Shown here one piece after another: positions 5,665-6,661 of a stretch of 6,661 bases of DNA (its first letter is position 1; each line of letters starts with the position of its first letter). The position numbers and the translations under genes were made by a program. The stretch spans positions 1-6,661 of the forward strand of contig JAEWIV010000206.1 of NCBI GenBank assembly GCA_023386865.1. The letters run 5' to 3'. Below the pieces are notes generated by a model. The model did no database searches. It was not told where the DNA came from and was given only the letters and a program-made list of their open reading frames with translations. Origin of the DNA: Pseudomonadota bacterium. Its GTDB lineage: Bacteria; Pseudomonadota; Alphaproteobacteria; Reyranellales; Reyranellaceae.

Positions 5665-6590
5665 AGCTCTGCTATTTCAACGACTGGCGGCTGGGCGTCG
5701 TCAAAGGCGATTCGGTCGTCGACATCACCGACGCGGTGAAGGACATCCCGCACATCGACAGCCGCGACCTGATCATCGGGCTGATCGCCAAATGGGACGC
5801 CTACAAGGCGAAGGTCGAGAAAGCCGCCGCCGACGGCAAGGGCGTACCGCTGAAGGACGTGCGCCTGCGCCCGCCCGTCCCGAAGCCCGGCAACATCGTC
5901 TGCATGGCGGTGAACTACATGGAGGACGGCACGCTGAAGGAGAAGCCGCAGATCAACGCCTTCCACAAGGCGGCGTCGGCGGTGATCGGCGAGGGCGACA
6001 CCATGGTGCTGCCCGATGTGCCGGCCACCATCTTCGAGGGCGAGGCCGAGCTCGCGCTCGTCATGGGCAAGCCCGCGACCCGCGTCGGCCAGGGCGACGC
6101 CATGAAGCATATCTTCGGCTACACCTGCTTCATCGACGGCTCGGCCCGCGGCCTGCCGCCGCCGGGCAACGTCTTCTTCCAGATGAAGTCGCGCGACACC
6201 TTTGCGCCGATCGGCCCGTGGATCGTCACGGCCGACGAGATCGCCGATCCGCAGAACCTCAACATCACGCTCACCAACAACGGCGAGGTGATGCAGAAAT
6301 TCAACACCAACGACATGGCGCACAACATCCCGCGCTGCATCGAGTGGGTGAGCTCGATCCACACCCTCAATCCCGGCGACATCCTCGCCACCGGGACCAA
6401 CCATCGCGGCCTGAACTCGTTCATGGACGGCGACAAGATCGAGCTCACCGTCGAGAAGGTGGGCACGCTCAAGTTCAGCGTGAAGGATGAGCTCAAGCGC
6501 ACCTGGGCGCGCACCACGCGCTCGCAACACAAGGACAAGGGCGGCGAGGGCCCGCACACGCCGCAAACCGGCGGCAAGTACGCGAAATAG
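5661..6590 (+). CDS. Fumarylacetoacetate hydrolase (FAH) family protein, copy 2 (divergent)
   Basis: A 309-residue FAH-fold protein, clearly different from the copy at 3461-4333. N-terminal domain about 1-70 (MKLCYFNDWRLGVV...). The catalytic domain begins PGNIVCMAVNY (76-86). Metal-ligand candidates are E128 and E130 (EGEAELALVMGK) and D159 (GYTCFIDGS). Then come QMKSRDTFAPIGPWIVTADEI (174-194, a strong family signature), NTNDMAHNIPRCIEWVSS (215-232) and PGDILATGTNHRG (238-250), where most members have TGTP.G. After the NY motif the sequence is NYMEDGTLKE (85-94), so neither His nor Glu of the usual catalytic dyad is at its normal spacing (D89 and L92 instead). I recall similar NY.EDGT...INAFHK proteins in other alphaproteobacteria, so it is probably a real subfamily rather than a decayed gene. 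A hydrophilic, basic C-terminal tail (about 280-309) lies beyond the core. It overlaps the previous gene by 4 bp. A hydrolase, decarboxylase or tautomerase on a ring-cleavage product is likely; exact chemistry unknown. Confidence 0.87.
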   Translation: MKLCYFNDWRLGVVKGDSVVDITDAVKDIPHIDSRDLIIGLIAKWDAYKAKVEKAAADGKGVPLKDVRLRPPVPKPGNIVCMAVNYMEDGTLKEKPQINAFHKAASAVIGEGDTMVLPDVPATIFEGEAELALVMGKPATRVGQGDAMKHIFGYTCFIDGSARGLPPPGNVFFQMKSRDTFAPIGPWIVTADEIADPQNLNITLTNNGEVMQKFNTNDMAHNIPRCIEWVSSIHTLNPGDILATGTNHRGLNSFMDGDKIELTVEKVGTLKFSVKDELKRTWARTTRSQHKDKGGEGPHTPQTGGKYAK

Positions 6591-6603
6591 TCCTTGCCGG
6601 GAG

Positions 6604-6623
6604 CGCGCCACTCCAGTGGCGCG
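6604..6623 (+). terminator. Possible terminator hairpin after the operon
   Basis: Bases 6604-6612 (cgcgccact) and 6615-6623 (agtggcgcg) are perfect reverse complements, forming a strong GC-rich stem 13 bases after the TAG of the last gene. The following stretch (tcatgtgttgtt) is T-rich only in part, not a clean U-tract. A Rho-independent terminator is possible, but a palindromic repeat is an equally good reading. Confidence 0.4.
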
Positions 6624-6661
6624 TCATGTGTTGTTACTCTATGAGCGGCACTGGAGTGCCG
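6604..6661. repeat. Pair of head-to-head palindromes at the right edge
   Basis: Two hairpins lie 22 bases apart: 6604-6623 and 6646-6661 (cggcact-gg-agtgccg, which may continue past the window). Their cores, 6609-6618 (cactccagtg) and 6649-6658 (cactggagtg), are exact reverse complements, and tcat (6624-6627) mirrors atga (6641-6644). The pairs flanking the cores differ but stay complementary (C-G in one, G-C in the other). This resembles a paired REP-type element. Its sequence differs from the elements at 28-72 and 3396-3442. Confidence 0.6.

Noticed and set aside
5589..6611. Antisense open frame of 340 codons opposite the second FAH gene
   Set aside because: Shadow frame with Leu/Val/Arg/Ala-rich composition and no domain; it also begins inside the right-edge hairpin region.

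Overview
The window is a compact run of six plus-strand genes with high G+C content, strong G/C bias at third codon positions and canonical Shine-Dalgarno sites. The Bug-type solute-binding protein, the CoxL-like molybdenum hydroxylase and the general style suggest an alphaproteobacterium, for example a soil member of Rhodospirillales or Hyphomicrobiales. A betaproteobacterium cannot be excluded. I see no tRNA, rRNA, CRISPR array, transposase or phage gene, so this looks like chromosomal catabolic DNA.

Layout: (1) 1-72 is a noncoding leader with a hairpin and a palindromic element. (2) 73-1035 encodes an exported Bug/TctC-type solute-binding protein. (3) 1060-3390 encodes the catalytic large subunit of a molybdenum hydroxylase (xanthine dehydrogenase / CoxL form-II-like). 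(4) 3391-3460 is a gap holding a second, inverted copy of the palindromic element. (5) 3461-4333 is a fumarylacetoacetate hydrolase (FAH) family gene. (6) 4348-5295 encodes a two-domain extradiol (VOC) ring-cleavage dioxygenase. (7) 5326-5664 encodes a carboxymuconolactone-decarboxylase family protein. (8) 5661-6590 is a second, divergent FAH-family gene starting with GTG and overlapping the previous stop by 4 bp. (9) 6591-6661 is noncoding and holds two head-to-head hairpins that run to the window edge.

Spacings of 24, 70, 14, 30 and -4 bp on one strand argue for one operon. The inferred logic is a peripheral-to-central aromatic or heteroaromatic pathway. The Bug protein captures an organic acid, the molybdenum hydroxylase hydroxylates a ring or oxidises an aldehyde, and the extradiol dioxygenase opens a diol ring. 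The FAH-family enzymes and the carboxymuconolactone-decarboxylase-like protein then hydrolyse, decarboxylate or isomerise the product. The substrate cannot be read from sequence. The combination of one dioxygenase with two dissimilar FAH proteins, both lacking the usual catalytic histidine, and a molybdenum hydroxylase large subunit without its FeS and FAD partners does not match a textbook operon I can name.

The most unusual non-coding signal is a palindromic element present twice in opposite orientation, once over the ribosome binding site of the first gene and once between genes 2 and 3. A different pair of hairpins follows the last gene.
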